Of a stretch of DNA of 64,000 nucleotides, positions 18,035 to 26,140 are shown in pieces (the first letter of the stretch is position 1; every line of letters starts with the position of its first letter). The stretch covers positions 434,001 through 498,000 of the forward strand of contig NZ_LXYO01000023.1 of NCBI RefSeq assembly GCF_001650915.1. Reading direction: 5' to 3'. The position numbers and the translations under genes are program-made. Under the pieces are notes generated by a model that searched no databases, had not been told where the DNA came from, and saw nothing but the letters and a program-made list of their open reading frames with translations. This DNA comes from Marinobacter sp. EhC06. GTDB lineage: Bacteria > Pseudomonadota > Gammaproteobacteria > Pseudomonadales > Oleiphilaceae.

Positions 18035-18484
18035 ATGGGCCTTACCAATCGCTACGCCACACTTTCCGCCCTGTTGATGATGCTGACACTGCTGCTCGGT
18101 GGCTGCCAGAGCCTGAATACCGAACCCGAAAACAGTCTTTATCAGCAGCTGGGTGAGCGGGAAGGCATCGCAAACGTGGTGGAAGACCTGCTTTACCTGA
18201 TCGTCGAGGATGAGCGCATCAACCAGCAGTTCAAAGGCATGGATGTCGCCCAGTTCCACCGCAACCTCACGGATCAGCTGTGCGAGCTCAGTGGCGGGCC
18301 GTGCGCCTATAGCGGACGCGAGATGCGCGAACTTCATGCCGATATGGCGATTACCGACACGCAGTTCAACGCCCTGGCCGAGAACCTGATCCTGGCCATG
18401 GAACAGAACGACATCCCAACCGGCGCCCAGAACCGGCTGATCAAACAGCTGCTGCCGCTGTACCCTGACATTCGCAATCTGTAA
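18035..18484 (+). CDS. Lipoprotein with group I truncated hemoglobin domain
   Basis: A 149-residue protein. The first 25 residues form a lipoprotein signal with a lipobox (LLLGGC), and the remainder is a truncated 2-on-2 hemoglobin: LYQQLGEREGIANVVEDLL at the start of the fold, FHRNLTDQLCELSGGPCAYSG, and the probable proximal histidine in MRELHADMAIT. Most bacterial truncated hemoglobins are cytoplasmic, so an envelope-anchored one is notable; it could bind O2 or NO at the membrane surface. It begins 2 bases after the DUF3034 stop. Confidence 0.88.
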   Translation: MGLTNRYATLSALLMMLTLLLGGCQSLNTEPENSLYQQLGEREGIANVVEDLLYLIVEDERINQQFKGMDVAQFHRNLTDQLCELSGGPCAYSGREMRELHADMAITDTQFNALAENLILAMEQNDIPTGAQNRLIKQLLPLYPDIRNL

Positions 18485-18500
18485 AACGGAGACCTGTACC

Positions 18501-18887
18501 TTGCTCGAAAACGCTGATCTGGGAAAACTGATTATTCGCCTGACTCTGGGCGGCCTGATGCTGTTCCACGGCATTGCCAAACTGCTCAACGGCGTCGGCT
18601 TCATTGAAGGCGAACTGGCCAGCCACGGCCTACCAACCATCCTCGCCTACGGAGTGTACGTGGGTGAGATCATCGCGCCTTTGATGGTCATCCTTGGCTA
18701 TCAGACCCGGATCGGTGCGCTACTGATTATTTTCAACATGCTGTTTGCCATTATTCTGGTTCACGGCAACGAGCTGCTAAGCCTTGGACGCAGCGGCGGC
18801 TGGGCACTGGAACTGCAGGGCTTCTTCCTGTTCACGGCAGTGGCGTTGATTTTCCTCGGACCGGGGCGGTACAAACTGAAGAACTGA
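18501..18887 (+). CDS. DoxX-family membrane protein
   Basis: A 128-residue protein with four hydrophobic helices and the family opening LIIRLTLGGLMLFHGIAKLLNG. The start is a TTG at 18501 preceded by ACGGAGA. DoxX proteins are small quinone- or redox-linked membrane proteins of uncertain function. It lies 16 bases after the truncated hemoglobin gene and is probably the last gene of the cupredoxin cluster. It converges with the diguanylate cyclase at 18894, with 6 bases between the stops. Confidence 0.85.
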   Translation: MLENADLGKLIIRLTLGGLMLFHGIAKLLNGVGFIEGELASHGLPTILAYGVYVGEIIAPLMVILGYQTRIGALLIIFNMLFAIILVHGNELLSLGRSGGWALELQGFFLFTAVALIFLGPGRYKLKN

Positions 18888-18893
18888 GGCGCC

Positions 18894-20690
18894 TCAGGCG
18901 CCGGGCACGCTTGCCGCCCTGAAATCACGGGCCACCATGACCCGATTACGGCCAGACTCCTTGGCCGCATACAGTGCCTCATCGGCCTGACGGATCAGCT
19001 CCTGGGGCTCCATTTCTGACCCGGGCACGAGGCAAGCAACACCAACACTGATGGTAAGGCTGACCGGAGCCACCCGTTCGCCGGAATGCACCGGGGAACG
19101 GGCCACCGCCTGACGCACCCTCTCGGCAACCCGAACCGCTCCCTCTTCCGGGGTCGCCGGTAGCAGGATGCTGAATTCCTCGCCGCCGTAGCGGGCCAAC
19201 AGATCCCCGGAACGTTGGACTTCTGCGGAGCACAGGGCGGCCACCTCGGTCAGGCAATCGTCGCCAACCAGGTGGCCCAGCTCATCGTTTACCCGCTTGA
19301 AGTGATCAATATCCAGCAGTAGCAGGCTCAACGGGTGACCGTGTCGCTGGGCCCGTCTCCACTCATCCTGGAGTTTTTCATCAAAACGTCGCCGGTTGGC
19401 CACATGAGTCAGCCCGTCAGTGAGGCTGATCGCCTTGAGCCGCTCATTGGCCCGTTCGAGCTCATCGGTACGCTCCTGAACCCGCATTTCAAGCGTCAGG
19501 TTGGCCTGCTGCTGGATTTCCAGTGCCTGTTCCTGGGCTTTATGGCGTTTGTGTCGTTCCAGGTTGATTCGGTAGGCGAGGGCAAAGGACAGCAGGACCA
19601 CCTCCAGAGCAACGCCGATTTGGGGCATGAACTCAGTGAGGAAACTGCGCGGCATCATACCGAGCTTGCTGACGGCAAGAATCAGGTGACCGATCAGCAA
19701 TGGCGTCCAGGCCAGTACATAGAAGCCGCCAAGGACCTGGCCCTTGCGCCAGACCAGAAAACCGATGAGCCAGGCCGCTGGTGTGACCACGGCCGCAATA
19801 CCGCTAACCAATACGATGCCCGTCTGGTACCTGCCGAAGAGAGTGAAGACGAAGCAGGCAAAAATAGCGGTCAGAATCCACTGCAGAAACCGGTAGCTTC
19901 TGAGGCTGTATGACCGGACATTGAGGAACCGGATTGTAAAAATTATGGCGGAGAACAAGGCGACACAGATAACCGGAATGGTGAAATACCGGTTGATACC
20001 GGGGGCGTTCGGCCACAGCCACTGAAACAGCAGACCATTGAAATTGAGCTGAACCAGCCCGGTAAATACAACGGTCAGCACGTACCAGAGGTAGGTGGAA
20101 TGGCGCACGATCACGTACAGAAAGAGATTGTAGAGCGCCATCGCAATAATGATGCCCAGAAACATCGTCTGCCAACCGTAAGAAAACTGCTCATTGGCGA
20201 GAAATTCCGCCGAGGGAGTAGCCTCGACTGGAATCTGGACAGATCCGAGCGTTTTTACCCGAACGAACGCCGTGACCGGCTCGGTGTTCGACGGCACCAG
20301 GAATACAAAATTACGATGGTGGATCGGGCGACTGCTGAATGGCAGAGTATCGCCCGTGTGATGGGTCTGGATCAGCTCACCGTTGAGCACCCAGTGCACA
20401 GAGACCTCATCCAGCAACGGATAGCCGATTTCCAGAACCCGATTCGCAGGCTCCGGCGGAATCCCGATCTTCAACCAGAAACTGCCGTCACTGAATCCCC
20501 GGTTAAACACCTCGCTGGCGCCGAATGCCTGCCAGGCTCCCGGGGACAGGCCGCGCACGTCGTCCAATGCCAGCTCATCCGCGGGCGCTTCCAGCCATTC
20601 GAAGGCCACTGGAGCGGCCTGAACAGGTGCACCGGCCAGACAGGCCAGCGACAATAAAAGCAGGAGGATGCAGGGAACCTGCCGCATCAT
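18894..20690 (-). CDS. Diguanylate cyclase with 7TM-DISM sensor
   Basis: A 598-residue protein with a signal peptide (to about VQAAPV), a periplasmic jelly-roll domain of the 7TMR-DISMED2 type (residues about 30-160, with GSFWLKIGI), seven transmembrane helices (about 175-385), a coiled-coil linker rich in glutamine and glutamate (EQALEIQQQANLTLEMRVQE), and a GGDEF domain with intact RYGGEEF and the typical DGLTHVANRR. It should make c-di-GMP from GTP in response to a periplasmic ligand, often a carbohydrate in this sensor class. It stands alone and converges with the DoxX gene. Confidence 0.93.
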   Translation of the reverse strand: MMRQVPCILLLLLSLACLAGAPVQAAPVAFEWLEAPADELALDDVRGLSPGAWQAFGASEVFNRGFSDGSFWLKIGIPPEPANRVLEIGYPLLDEVSVHWVLNGELIQTHHTGDTLPFSSRPIHHRNFVFLVPSNTEPVTAFVRVKTLGSVQIPVEATPSAEFLANEQFSYGWQTMFLGIIIAMALYNLFLYVIVRHSTYLWYVLTVVFTGLVQLNFNGLLFQWLWPNAPGINRYFTIPVICVALFSAIIFTIRFLNVRSYSLRSYRFLQWILTAIFACFVFTLFGRYQTGIVLVSGIAAVVTPAAWLIGFLVWRKGQVLGGFYVLAWTPLLIGHLILAVSKLGMMPRSFLTEFMPQIGVALEVVLLSFALAYRINLERHKRHKAQEQALEIQQQANLTLEMRVQERTDELERANERLKAISLTDGLTHVANRRRFDEKLQDEWRRAQRHGHPLSLLLLDIDHFKRVNDELGHLVGDDCLTEVAALCSAEVQRSGDLLARYGGEEFSILLPATPEEGAVRVAERVRQAVARSPVHSGERVAPVSLTISVGVACLVPGSEMEPQELIRQADEALYAAKESGRNRVMVARDFRAASVPGA

Positions 20691-20848
20691 AGCTGTTTCC
20701 GGTTTTCGGGCCCGTCCTGGTGTTCTACACTTTCAGGCCCTGACTGAGTCGTACGCATCCTTGCAATTGTTTCCAGTTTAGACGGTTGCGCGTGCTACGT
20801 CCTCCGTACCGACAGGGCCAGCATAGCCCGAATCCATTGAGGCCAATA
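20691..20848. other. Intergenic region before DUF1653 gene
   Basis: This gap of about 160 bases between the divergent cyclase and DUF1653 genes must carry both promoters. I see no strong dyad or repeat. The ribosome site of the plus-strand gene is weak (TTGAGG, 20838-20843). Confidence 0.3.
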
Positions 20849-21079
20849 ATGACCGAGCGCAAGAACGAGATACGTCCGGGTAAATACCGACACTACAAGG
20901 GCAAGGATTATGAAGTCATCGGCGTTGCCCGGCACAGTGAAACCGAAGAGCAGATGGTGGTCTACCGCTGCCTCTACGGCGACTACAGCCTCTGGGTGCG
21001 CCCGCTGACCATGTTCCGGGAAACCGTTGAGGTCGCTGGAGAGCAGGTGCCTCGCTTTGCCCGCCTCGACGAAGCCTGA
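20849..21079 (+). CDS. DUF1653-family protein
   Basis: A 76-residue cytoplasmic protein of the DUF1653 type. The family signature is GKYRHYKGKDYEVIGVARHSETEE followed, after a short spacer, by VVYRCLYGDYSLWVRPLTMF. This small beta domain is common as a free-standing protein in gammaproteobacteria, and its function is unknown. The ATG at 20849 gives the usual length. It is followed, 116 bases later, by a Na+/H+ antiporter gene in the same direction; a short CCGG/CCCC-ACAA-GGGG/CCGG hairpin (about 21142-21163) lies between them and could attenuate readthrough. Confidence 0.88.
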   Translation: MTERKNEIRPGKYRHYKGKDYEVIGVARHSETEEQMVVYRCLYGDYSLWVRPLTMFRETVEVAGEQVPRFARLDEA

Positions 21080-21195
21080 CCGTTACACAACCGCTTTGAC
21101 TACCGCGATCATTTCCTGCACATTACCGCGCTTTTCATGATGCCGGTCCCCACAAGGGGCCGGACAAACCATTAATTCCTACCCGGAGTTTTGCC

Positions 21196-22518
21196 ATGAA
21201 TGCCGTTGTTGCTGCGGTTGCCATCATGCTCGTCCTGAGTTTGTGCCGCATTCACGTTGTTGTTGCCCTCATCATCGGTGCCGTATCCGGCGGCCTGATT
21301 GCAGGAATGTCCCTGGAAGCCACCATCGAAGCCTTCAATAGCGGCCTGGGCGGCGGTGCCACCGTGGCACTGTCCTATGCCACCCTCGGTGCTTTCGCCG
21401 TTGCCATCGGCAAGTCCGGCCTGGCCCACGCCCTTGCCGACAAGGCCCTGGCCCTGGTCGGTCGCCAGGAAGAAGGCGCGGCCGTTAACGGCATCCGCTT
21501 CCTGATCATTGGCCTGCTGCTGGCCATTGCCATCTCGTCCCAGAATATCCTGCCGATCCACATTGCCTTCATACCGTTGGTAGTACCGCCGCTGCTGTAC
21601 GTGATGGCAAAACTGAACATGGATCGCCGCCTGGTAGCCTGCGTGCTGACCTTCGGCCTGATTACACCCTACATGTTTTTGCCCGTGGGCTTTGGCGGCA
21701 TTTACCTGAACGAGATCCTGATCGCCAAGATCAACGCCAACGGCGTCGATGCCTCCGGCCTGAGCGTCATGAAAGCCATGGCCCTGCCGGCACTGGGCAT
21801 GCTGTGCGGCTTGCTGATCGCGGTCTTTTTCAGCTACCGCAGTGGCCGCACCTACAACCTGGAAACCATCACCAAAGCCGAGCGGGTAGACACCAGCTAC
21901 AGCCCGCGCACCCTGGTTATGGCTCTGTTGGCCATCGTCACCGCCTTTGTGGTGCAGCTCTGGCTGGGCTCGATGATCCTGGGCGCCCTGGCAGGTTTCG
22001 TGCTCTTCAACCTGTCGGGTGTGGTGCGCTGGAAGGAGGCCGATGACCTGTTCACCGAAGGCATGAAGATGCTGGCCATGATCGGCTTCATCATGATCGC
22101 CGCGTCGGGTTTTGCCGAAGTGATGCGGGAAACCGGGGAAATCGCCAGCCTGGTGGACAGCTCCGTGGGCGTGATCGGTGAGAACAAGGCCATGGCCGCA
22201 CTGCTGATGCTGGTGGTGGGTCTGCTGATCACCATGGGTATCGGTTCGTCCTTTTCCACCATCCCCATTATCGCGGCCCTGTACGTGCCTCTGGCCCTGC
22301 AACTGGGTTTCAGCCCGCTGGCCATCGTGGCCCTCGTTGGCACCGCCGGCGCCCTGGGCGATGCCGGCTCCCCGGCCTCTGATTCCACCCTCGGCCCCAC
22401 CGCCGGCCTGAACGCCGACGGCCAGCACAACCACATCTGGGATACCGTGGTGCCGACGTTCCTGCACTACAACCTGCCGCTGCTTGGCTTTGGGTGGTTG
22501 GCGGCTATGGTTCTTTAA
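21196..22518 (+). CDS. Na+/H+ antiporter family protein (NhaC-like)
   Basis: A 440-residue polytopic membrane protein. The N-terminal repeat [33 protein letters not shown] and the second repeat with [12 protein letters not shown] and [33 protein letters not shown] are typical of the antiporter family that includes NhaC and related organic acid/Na+ carriers. About eleven hydrophobic helices can be counted. It probably exchanges Na+ for H+ (or carries a small solute with Na+), consistent with a marine host. The ATG at 21196 has a GGAG ribosome site (21183-21187). Confidence 0.88.
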   Translation: MNAVVAAVAIMLVLSLCRIHVVVALIIGAVSGGLIAGMSLEATIEAFNSGLGGGATVALSYATLGAFAVAIGKSGLAHALADKALALVGRQEEGAAVNGIRFLIIGLLLAIAISSQNILPIHIAFIPLVVPPLLYVMAKLNMDRRLVACVLTFGLITPYMFLPVGFGGIYLNEILIAKINANGVDASGLSVMKAMALPALGMLCGLLIAVFFSYRSGRTYNLETITKAERVDTSYSPRTLVMALLAIVTAFVVQLWLGSMILGALAGFVLFNLSGVVRWKEADDLFTEGMKMLAMIGFIMIAASGFAEVMRETGEIASLVDSSVGVIGENKAMAALLMLVVGLLITMGIGSSFSTIPIIAALYVPLALQLGFSPLAIVALVGTAGALGDAGSPASDSTLGPTAGLNADGQHNHIWDTVVPTFLHYNLPLLGFGWLAAMVL

Positions 22519-22560
22519 GTTCGGAAGTAGCTTTGTAGCCTTCGTGTTGAGGGGAGTTGC

Positions 22561-22648
22561 GAGGGGGCCGGGGTATTTTGCCCTTGGAAATGGCAACTCG
22601 CTGCGCTCAGACATCAATTTCCGGCGGGAAAAATACCCCGGCCCCCTC
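22561..22648. repeat. Hairpin repeat, family B, copy 1
   Basis: A near-perfect inverted repeat: the arms 22561-22583 and 22626-22648 pair over 23 positions with one mismatch. The inner part pairs again (GGAAAT with ATTTCC type) and encloses a core that on the minus strand reads GATGTCTGAGCG, C, AGCGAGTT. The core recurs with one difference at 22749-22769 on the other strand, inside different arms. Confidence 0.85.
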
Positions 22649-22713
22649 ACATAGAAACCATCAGATATCGCTGAAAAGATTCTGTCTTAAAGAGATATCT
22701 TTTGAGTAAAACC

Positions 22714-22805
22714 GAGAGGGTGTGGGTGTGCTTTTCTGCCGGGAAAAAGATGTCTGAGCGAAGCGAGTTGTTTTTCCCAGAAGAAAAGCATTCCCATGGC
22801 CTCTC
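22714..22805. repeat. Hairpin repeat, family B, copy 2
   Basis: An inverted repeat in opposite orientation to copy 1. Outer arms (22714-22736 and 22782-22805) pair with some G-T pairs and a few mismatches; inner arms GGGAAAAA and TTTTTCCC flank the core GATGTCTGAGCG, A, AGCGAGTT at 22749-22769. The arms differ in sequence from those of copy 1, yet both are self-complementary. Confidence 0.8.
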
Positions 22806-22837
22806 AGCCCCTCAACGAGAAGGCTGGGAGATAAGAA

Positions 22838-23095
22838 TTAATCCTCGTCGTCAGCGGAAGACTTAAAAAACACCACCTGCTTGACCGTGTGATCGTCCTC
22901 GTTCTTGCGCTTGTTCACCCGGGTCTCGAGCTCGGGGTTGGACGGCTGTTCGGCGTCAGACACCGCGTCGGTGAAGCCACAGGCCACGCACTCGCGCACC
23001 TGGTCATCGTCGTCAGTGGTGAACATCATGATTTTGTCCATCTCCGCGCAGCGGGGACAGACGGCGCCGGCGATAAAACGTTTTGGACTCGCCAT
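22838..23095 (-). CDS. yheV: YheV-family putative zinc ribbon protein
   Basis: An 85-residue protein with two cysteine pairs spaced as in a zinc ribbon: CPRC near residue 13 and CVAC near residue 36. The start MASPKRFIAGAVCPRCAEMDK and the central DQVRECVACGFTDAV are typical of YheV (DUF2387). The C-terminal half is charged and probably disordered. The function is unknown. It is read in the same direction as prlC, which lies upstream of it; this pairing is common in pseudomonads and relatives. The 173-base gap to prlC contains two repeats. Confidence 0.88.
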   Translation of the reverse strand: MASPKRFIAGAVCPRCAEMDKIMMFTTDDDDQVRECVACGFTDAVSDAEQPSNPELETRVNKRKNEDDHTVKQVVFFKSSADDED

Positions 23096-23126
23096 TTTAA
23101 AACTCCCGTATATTTGGGCAGTGGTT

Positions 23127-23160
23127 GTCGGGTTACGGCCGTTGGCCTAACCCGACCTAC
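23127..23160. repeat. Small palindromic repeat, family C, copy 1
   Basis: A hairpin with the arms GTCGGGTTA and TAACCCGAC, extended by GGCC inside, followed by CTAC. It matches the widespread GTAGGTCGG...CCGAC repeat type seen in many proteobacteria. It is in inverse orientation to the copy at 23193 and differs from it by paired changes (G:C against A:T in the stem). Confidence 0.8.
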
Positions 23161-23192
23161 TTACTCCCGCCATGCCTGGATCGAAACGTCAT

Positions 23193-23223
23193 GTAGGTCG
23201 GATTAGCAAAGCGTAATCCGACA
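23193..23223. repeat. Small palindromic repeat, family C, copy 2
   Basis: A hairpin with arms GTCGGATTA and TAATCCGAC and loop GCAAAGCG, preceded by GTAG. It lies 33 bases from copy 1 in opposite orientation, between yheV and prlC, so the pair could also fold into one larger structure. Confidence 0.8.
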
Positions 23224-23268
23224 TCAGCCGGATCCGCTCCAAAGGCTGCCAAACAACCCTCGCTATCG

Positions 23269-25314
23269 TCAGGCAGCTTCGTCAGCGATGCCGGTTTGTT
23301 TCAGTAGCGCATCCACCTGCGGTTCGCGACCCCGGAAGGCCTTGAACAGTTCCATCGGCTCCTGTGAGCCGCCTTTCTCCAGGATATTGTGGAGGAAGGC
23401 CTTCCCGGTTTCCGGGTCGAAGATGCCTTTCTCCTCGAACAGGGAGAAGGCATCGGCCGCCAGCACTTCCGCCCACTTGTAGCTGTAGTAGCCAGCCGCA
23501 TAGCCACCGGCAAAGATGTGCGAGAAGGAGTTGGGGAAGCGGTTGAATTCCGGGGCTTCCACCACGGCAATCTCGCTGCGCACCTTGCGATGCATATCCA
23601 GCGGGTTGGTGGGCGATTCGTCGGTGAATTCCGCGTGCAGGCGGAAGTCGAACAGTGAGAATTCGAGCTGGCGCACCATGCCCATGCCAGACTGGAAGTT
23701 CTTGGCCGCCAGCAGTTTCTGCAGCAGGTCTTCCGGCAGCGGTTCACCGGTTTCGTGGTGCGAAGCGATCAGGCCCAGGGATTCCGGATTCCAGCACCAG
23801 TTTTCCAGGAACTGGCTGGGCAGCTCGACGGCGTCCCAGGCGACACCGTTGATGCCGGACACATCCAGCACGTCCACCTGAGTCAGCATGTGATGCAGGC
23901 CATGGCCAAATTCGTGGAACAGGGTGGTGACCTCATCGTGGGTCAGCAGTGACGGCTTGCCGTTGACCGGCGGGGTGAAATTGCAGGTCAGGAAGGCCAC
24001 CGGCAGCTGGAGCTGGCCACGGAGGTTGCGCCAGCGCACGCGGCAATCGGCCATCCAGGCGCCACCACGCTTGCCCTGGCGGGCGTACAGGTCAAGATAG
24101 AACCAGGCCAGGGGCTCGCCATTGCGGCTGATGCAGTAGGCGGTGGCATCCTCGTGCCAGGTTTCGACTTCCGGCTTCGCTTCGATCTGCACGTCGAACA
24201 GTTTCTCGGCCACCCGGAACAGTCCAGGTACCACCTTGTTTACCGGGAACCAGGGTCGCAGGGTTTCCGGAGAGATGTCGTAGCGCTTCTGGCGAAGCTT
24301 TTCACTGTAATAGCCGATGTCCCAGGCCTGCAGTTCCTCGGCGCCGTGTTCGTCTTTTGCGAACGCCTTCAGCTCGGCAAATTCTTTCTCGGCCTGGGGC
24401 TTGGACTTGGCCGCCAGCTGGTTCAGGAAGCCAAGCACCTCGTCGCTGCTGCGGGCCATCTTGGTGGCCAGGGAGCGCTCGGCGTAGTTGTCAAAGCCCA
24501 GCAGTTTGGCCTGGGCGTGGCGGCGCTTGAGGATCTCCGCCATCACCGGGGTGTTGTCCCACTGGCCTGCATCGGGGCCCTGGTCGGAGGCGCGGGTCAC
24601 AAAGGCTTCATAGACTTCCCGGCGCAGATCCCGGTTGTCACAGTAGGTCATGACCGGATAGAAACTGGGGAAATCCAGGGTGATCACATAGCCTTCCAGC
24701 TCTTTCTGGCGGGCAGCCTGCTTGGCGCTCTCAATGGCGGTTTCGGGAACCCCGGCCAGCTCATCTACATCGGTAATGTGCTTGAACCAGTGCTGGGTAG
24801 CATCCAGCACGTTGTCGCTGAACTTGTTGGACAGCTCGGACAGCTCCCGGGACAACTCGGCATACTGCTTTTTCTTGTCTTCCGGCAGGTCGACACCACC
24901 CAGATGGAAATCCCGGAGGGTGTTTTCCACAGACTTGCGCTGGGCTTCGCTCAGGTTCTTGAAGTCGTCTAGCTCGGCCAGCTTCTTGTAGGCGTTGCAG
25001 AGAGCCGCGTTCTGGCTCACCTCGGTGCTGTACTCGGTGAGCTTCTCCAGGCAGTTCTTGTACACCTTGCGCAGCTCGTCGTTGTTCATCACGCCGTTCA
25101 GGTGTGAAATCACCGACCAGGCATTGCTCAGCTTGTCGTCCAGCGCCTGCATCGGCTGCGCCAGGGTCTCCCAGGTGGGATCCTCCTGCTCGGCCAGCTG
25201 GCTGATTTTCATCCGGTTTTCACTGAGAATCTGGTCAATTGCCGTTTCCATATGTTCGGTGCGAACATGGTCGAACTTCGGCAACAGGTCGTCAGTCAGT
25301 AACGGGTTATTCAT
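23269..25314 (-). CDS. prlC: Oligopeptidase A (M3 family)
   Basis: A zinc metallopeptidase of 681 residues, the expected length. The catalytic motif LFHEFGHGLHHML (histidine-glutamate-x-x-histidine) lies near residue 465, with the third ligand glutamate in the following helix. The N-terminus MNNPLLTDDLLPKFDHVRTEHMETAI is typical. Oligopeptidase A degrades short peptides, including cleaved signal peptides, in the cytoplasm. yheV follows it in the same direction after two small repeats. The start region is separated from the gamma-carbonic anhydrase gene by a family A hairpin. Confidence 0.97.
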   Translation of the reverse strand: MNNPLLTDDLLPKFDHVRTEHMETAIDQILSENRMKISQLAEQEDPTWETLAQPMQALDDKLSNAWSVISHLNGVMNNDELRKVYKNCLEKLTEYSTEVSQNAALCNAYKKLAELDDFKNLSEAQRKSVENTLRDFHLGGVDLPEDKKKQYAELSRELSELSNKFSDNVLDATQHWFKHITDVDELAGVPETAIESAKQAARQKELEGYVITLDFPSFYPVMTYCDNRDLRREVYEAFVTRASDQGPDAGQWDNTPVMAEILKRRHAQAKLLGFDNYAERSLATKMARSSDEVLGFLNQLAAKSKPQAEKEFAELKAFAKDEHGAEELQAWDIGYYSEKLRQKRYDISPETLRPWFPVNKVVPGLFRVAEKLFDVQIEAKPEVETWHEDATAYCISRNGEPLAWFYLDLYARQGKRGGAWMADCRVRWRNLRGQLQLPVAFLTCNFTPPVNGKPSLLTHDEVTTLFHEFGHGLHHMLTQVDVLDVSGINGVAWDAVELPSQFLENWCWNPESLGLIASHHETGEPLPEDLLQKLLAAKNFQSGMGMVRQLEFSLFDFRLHAEFTDESPTNPLDMHRKVRSEIAVVEAPEFNRFPNSFSHIFAGGYAAGYYSYKWAEVLAADAFSLFEEKGIFDPETGKAFLHNILEKGGSQEPMELFKAFRGREPQVDALLKQTGIADEAA

Positions 25315-25378
25315 AGGTCCCCTTCTCAGCTAGTCGAATCTTGGGTAGTTTGGTTTCTTCAGGTTATGGGGCTGGCAC

Positions 25379-25484
25379 CTGTGGGAGAGGCCTTTCCAAA
25401 ACACGCTCCTTGCGGCACGTCCCTGTGACGCTTGGCTCTCGCCATCCTTGGCGAGAGACAGTTTTGGAAAGGCCTCTCCCACAG
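25379..25484. repeat. Hairpin repeat, family A, copy 2
   Basis: Two perfectly complementary 24-base arms (25379-25402 and 25461-25484) flank a 58-base interior. Read on the minus strand the interior aligns with copy 1 at 3595-3724: GCCAAGGATGGCG, AGAGCC, CGTCACAGGGACGT and AGCGTGTTTTGGAAAG. It fills the gap between the divergent prlC and carbonic anhydrase genes. Confidence 0.85.
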
Positions 25485-25537
25485 CCGCCTCCGGCCTCGG
25501 GGTAAACCTGAACATTCTAGAACACAGGTACTATGTA

Positions 25538-26074
25538 ATGACGAATATACGTTCACACAAGGGTATCACGCCATATTTTGGGGAACGGGCGTGGGTAGAT
25601 CCAAGTGCGGTGGTGATTGGCGATGTTGAAACCGGCGATGACGTTTCCATCTGGCCGATGACCGTGGTGCGTGGCGATATGCACAAAATCCGTATCGGGC
25701 ATCGATGCAGCATCCAGGATGGGTCGGTTCTGCATATCACCCACGCCAGTGACTATAACCCCGGTGGTTATCCGCTCACACTGGGCGACGATGTGACTGT
25801 GGGCCACAAGGCGCTGCTGCATGGCTGCACCATTGGCAGTCGGGTTCTGGTGGGCATGGGCTGCATCATTATGGATGGCGCCGTGGTGGAGGACGAGGTG
25901 ATTGTTGCCGCGGGCTGTCTGGTGCCACCGGGAAAAACCCTGGAATCCGGGCATCTGTATGTGGGATCGCCCTGCAAAAAAGCCCGGGCGCTGACCGAGA
26001 AGGAGCGGGGGTTCTTCAAATACACCGCCGCCAACTACGTCCGCCTGAAGGATGAGTACCTTAACGATCAGTAA
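25538..26074 (+). CDS. Gamma-carbonic anhydrase family protein (YrdA-like)
   Basis: A 178-residue left-handed beta-helix protein built of hexapeptide repeats (VVIGDVETGDDVSIWPMTVV and so on). The zinc-ligand histidines of gamma-carbonic anhydrases are seen in RCSIQDGSVLHIT and in TVGHKALLHGC. The C-terminal helix (TEKERGFFKYTAANYVRL) is typical of YrdA/PaaY-type trimers. It could hydrate CO2 or act as an uncharacterised acyl or metal-binding protein. The ATG at 25538 is preferred since frames further upstream enter the repeat. Confidence 0.9.
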   Translation: MTNIRSHKGITPYFGERAWVDPSAVVIGDVETGDDVSIWPMTVVRGDMHKIRIGHRCSIQDGSVLHITHASDYNPGGYPLTLGDDVTVGHKALLHGCTIGSRVLVGMGCIIMDGAVVEDEVIVAAGCLVPPGKTLESGHLYVGSPCKKARALTEKERGFFKYTAANYVRLKDEYLNDQ

Positions 26075-26140
26075 GCCAGTGGTCTGAACTCAAGGCCGTA
26101 GCCGTATGTTTCGGGGTAACCTTGGATCCCGGAGACCCTT

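Larger units (their letters stand above)
22519..22837. other. Gene-free region carrying two hairpin repeats
   Basis: No gene is visible in this 319-base gap between the antiporter gene and yheV. It is mostly taken up by the two family B hairpins described separately. Between them (about 22660-22705) lies an AT-rich stretch with a weak AGATATC/GATATCT dyad followed by four T residues, which might serve as a terminator for the antiporter gene. Confidence 0.6.

Noticed and set aside
21172..22650. A 492-codon open frame on the minus strand, opposite the Na+/H+ antiporter gene
   Set aside because: Its product is extremely rich in histidine, glutamine and glycine with no domain, which is what the antisense of a GC-rich membrane protein gene gives. 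The plus-strand antiporter is a clear family member.
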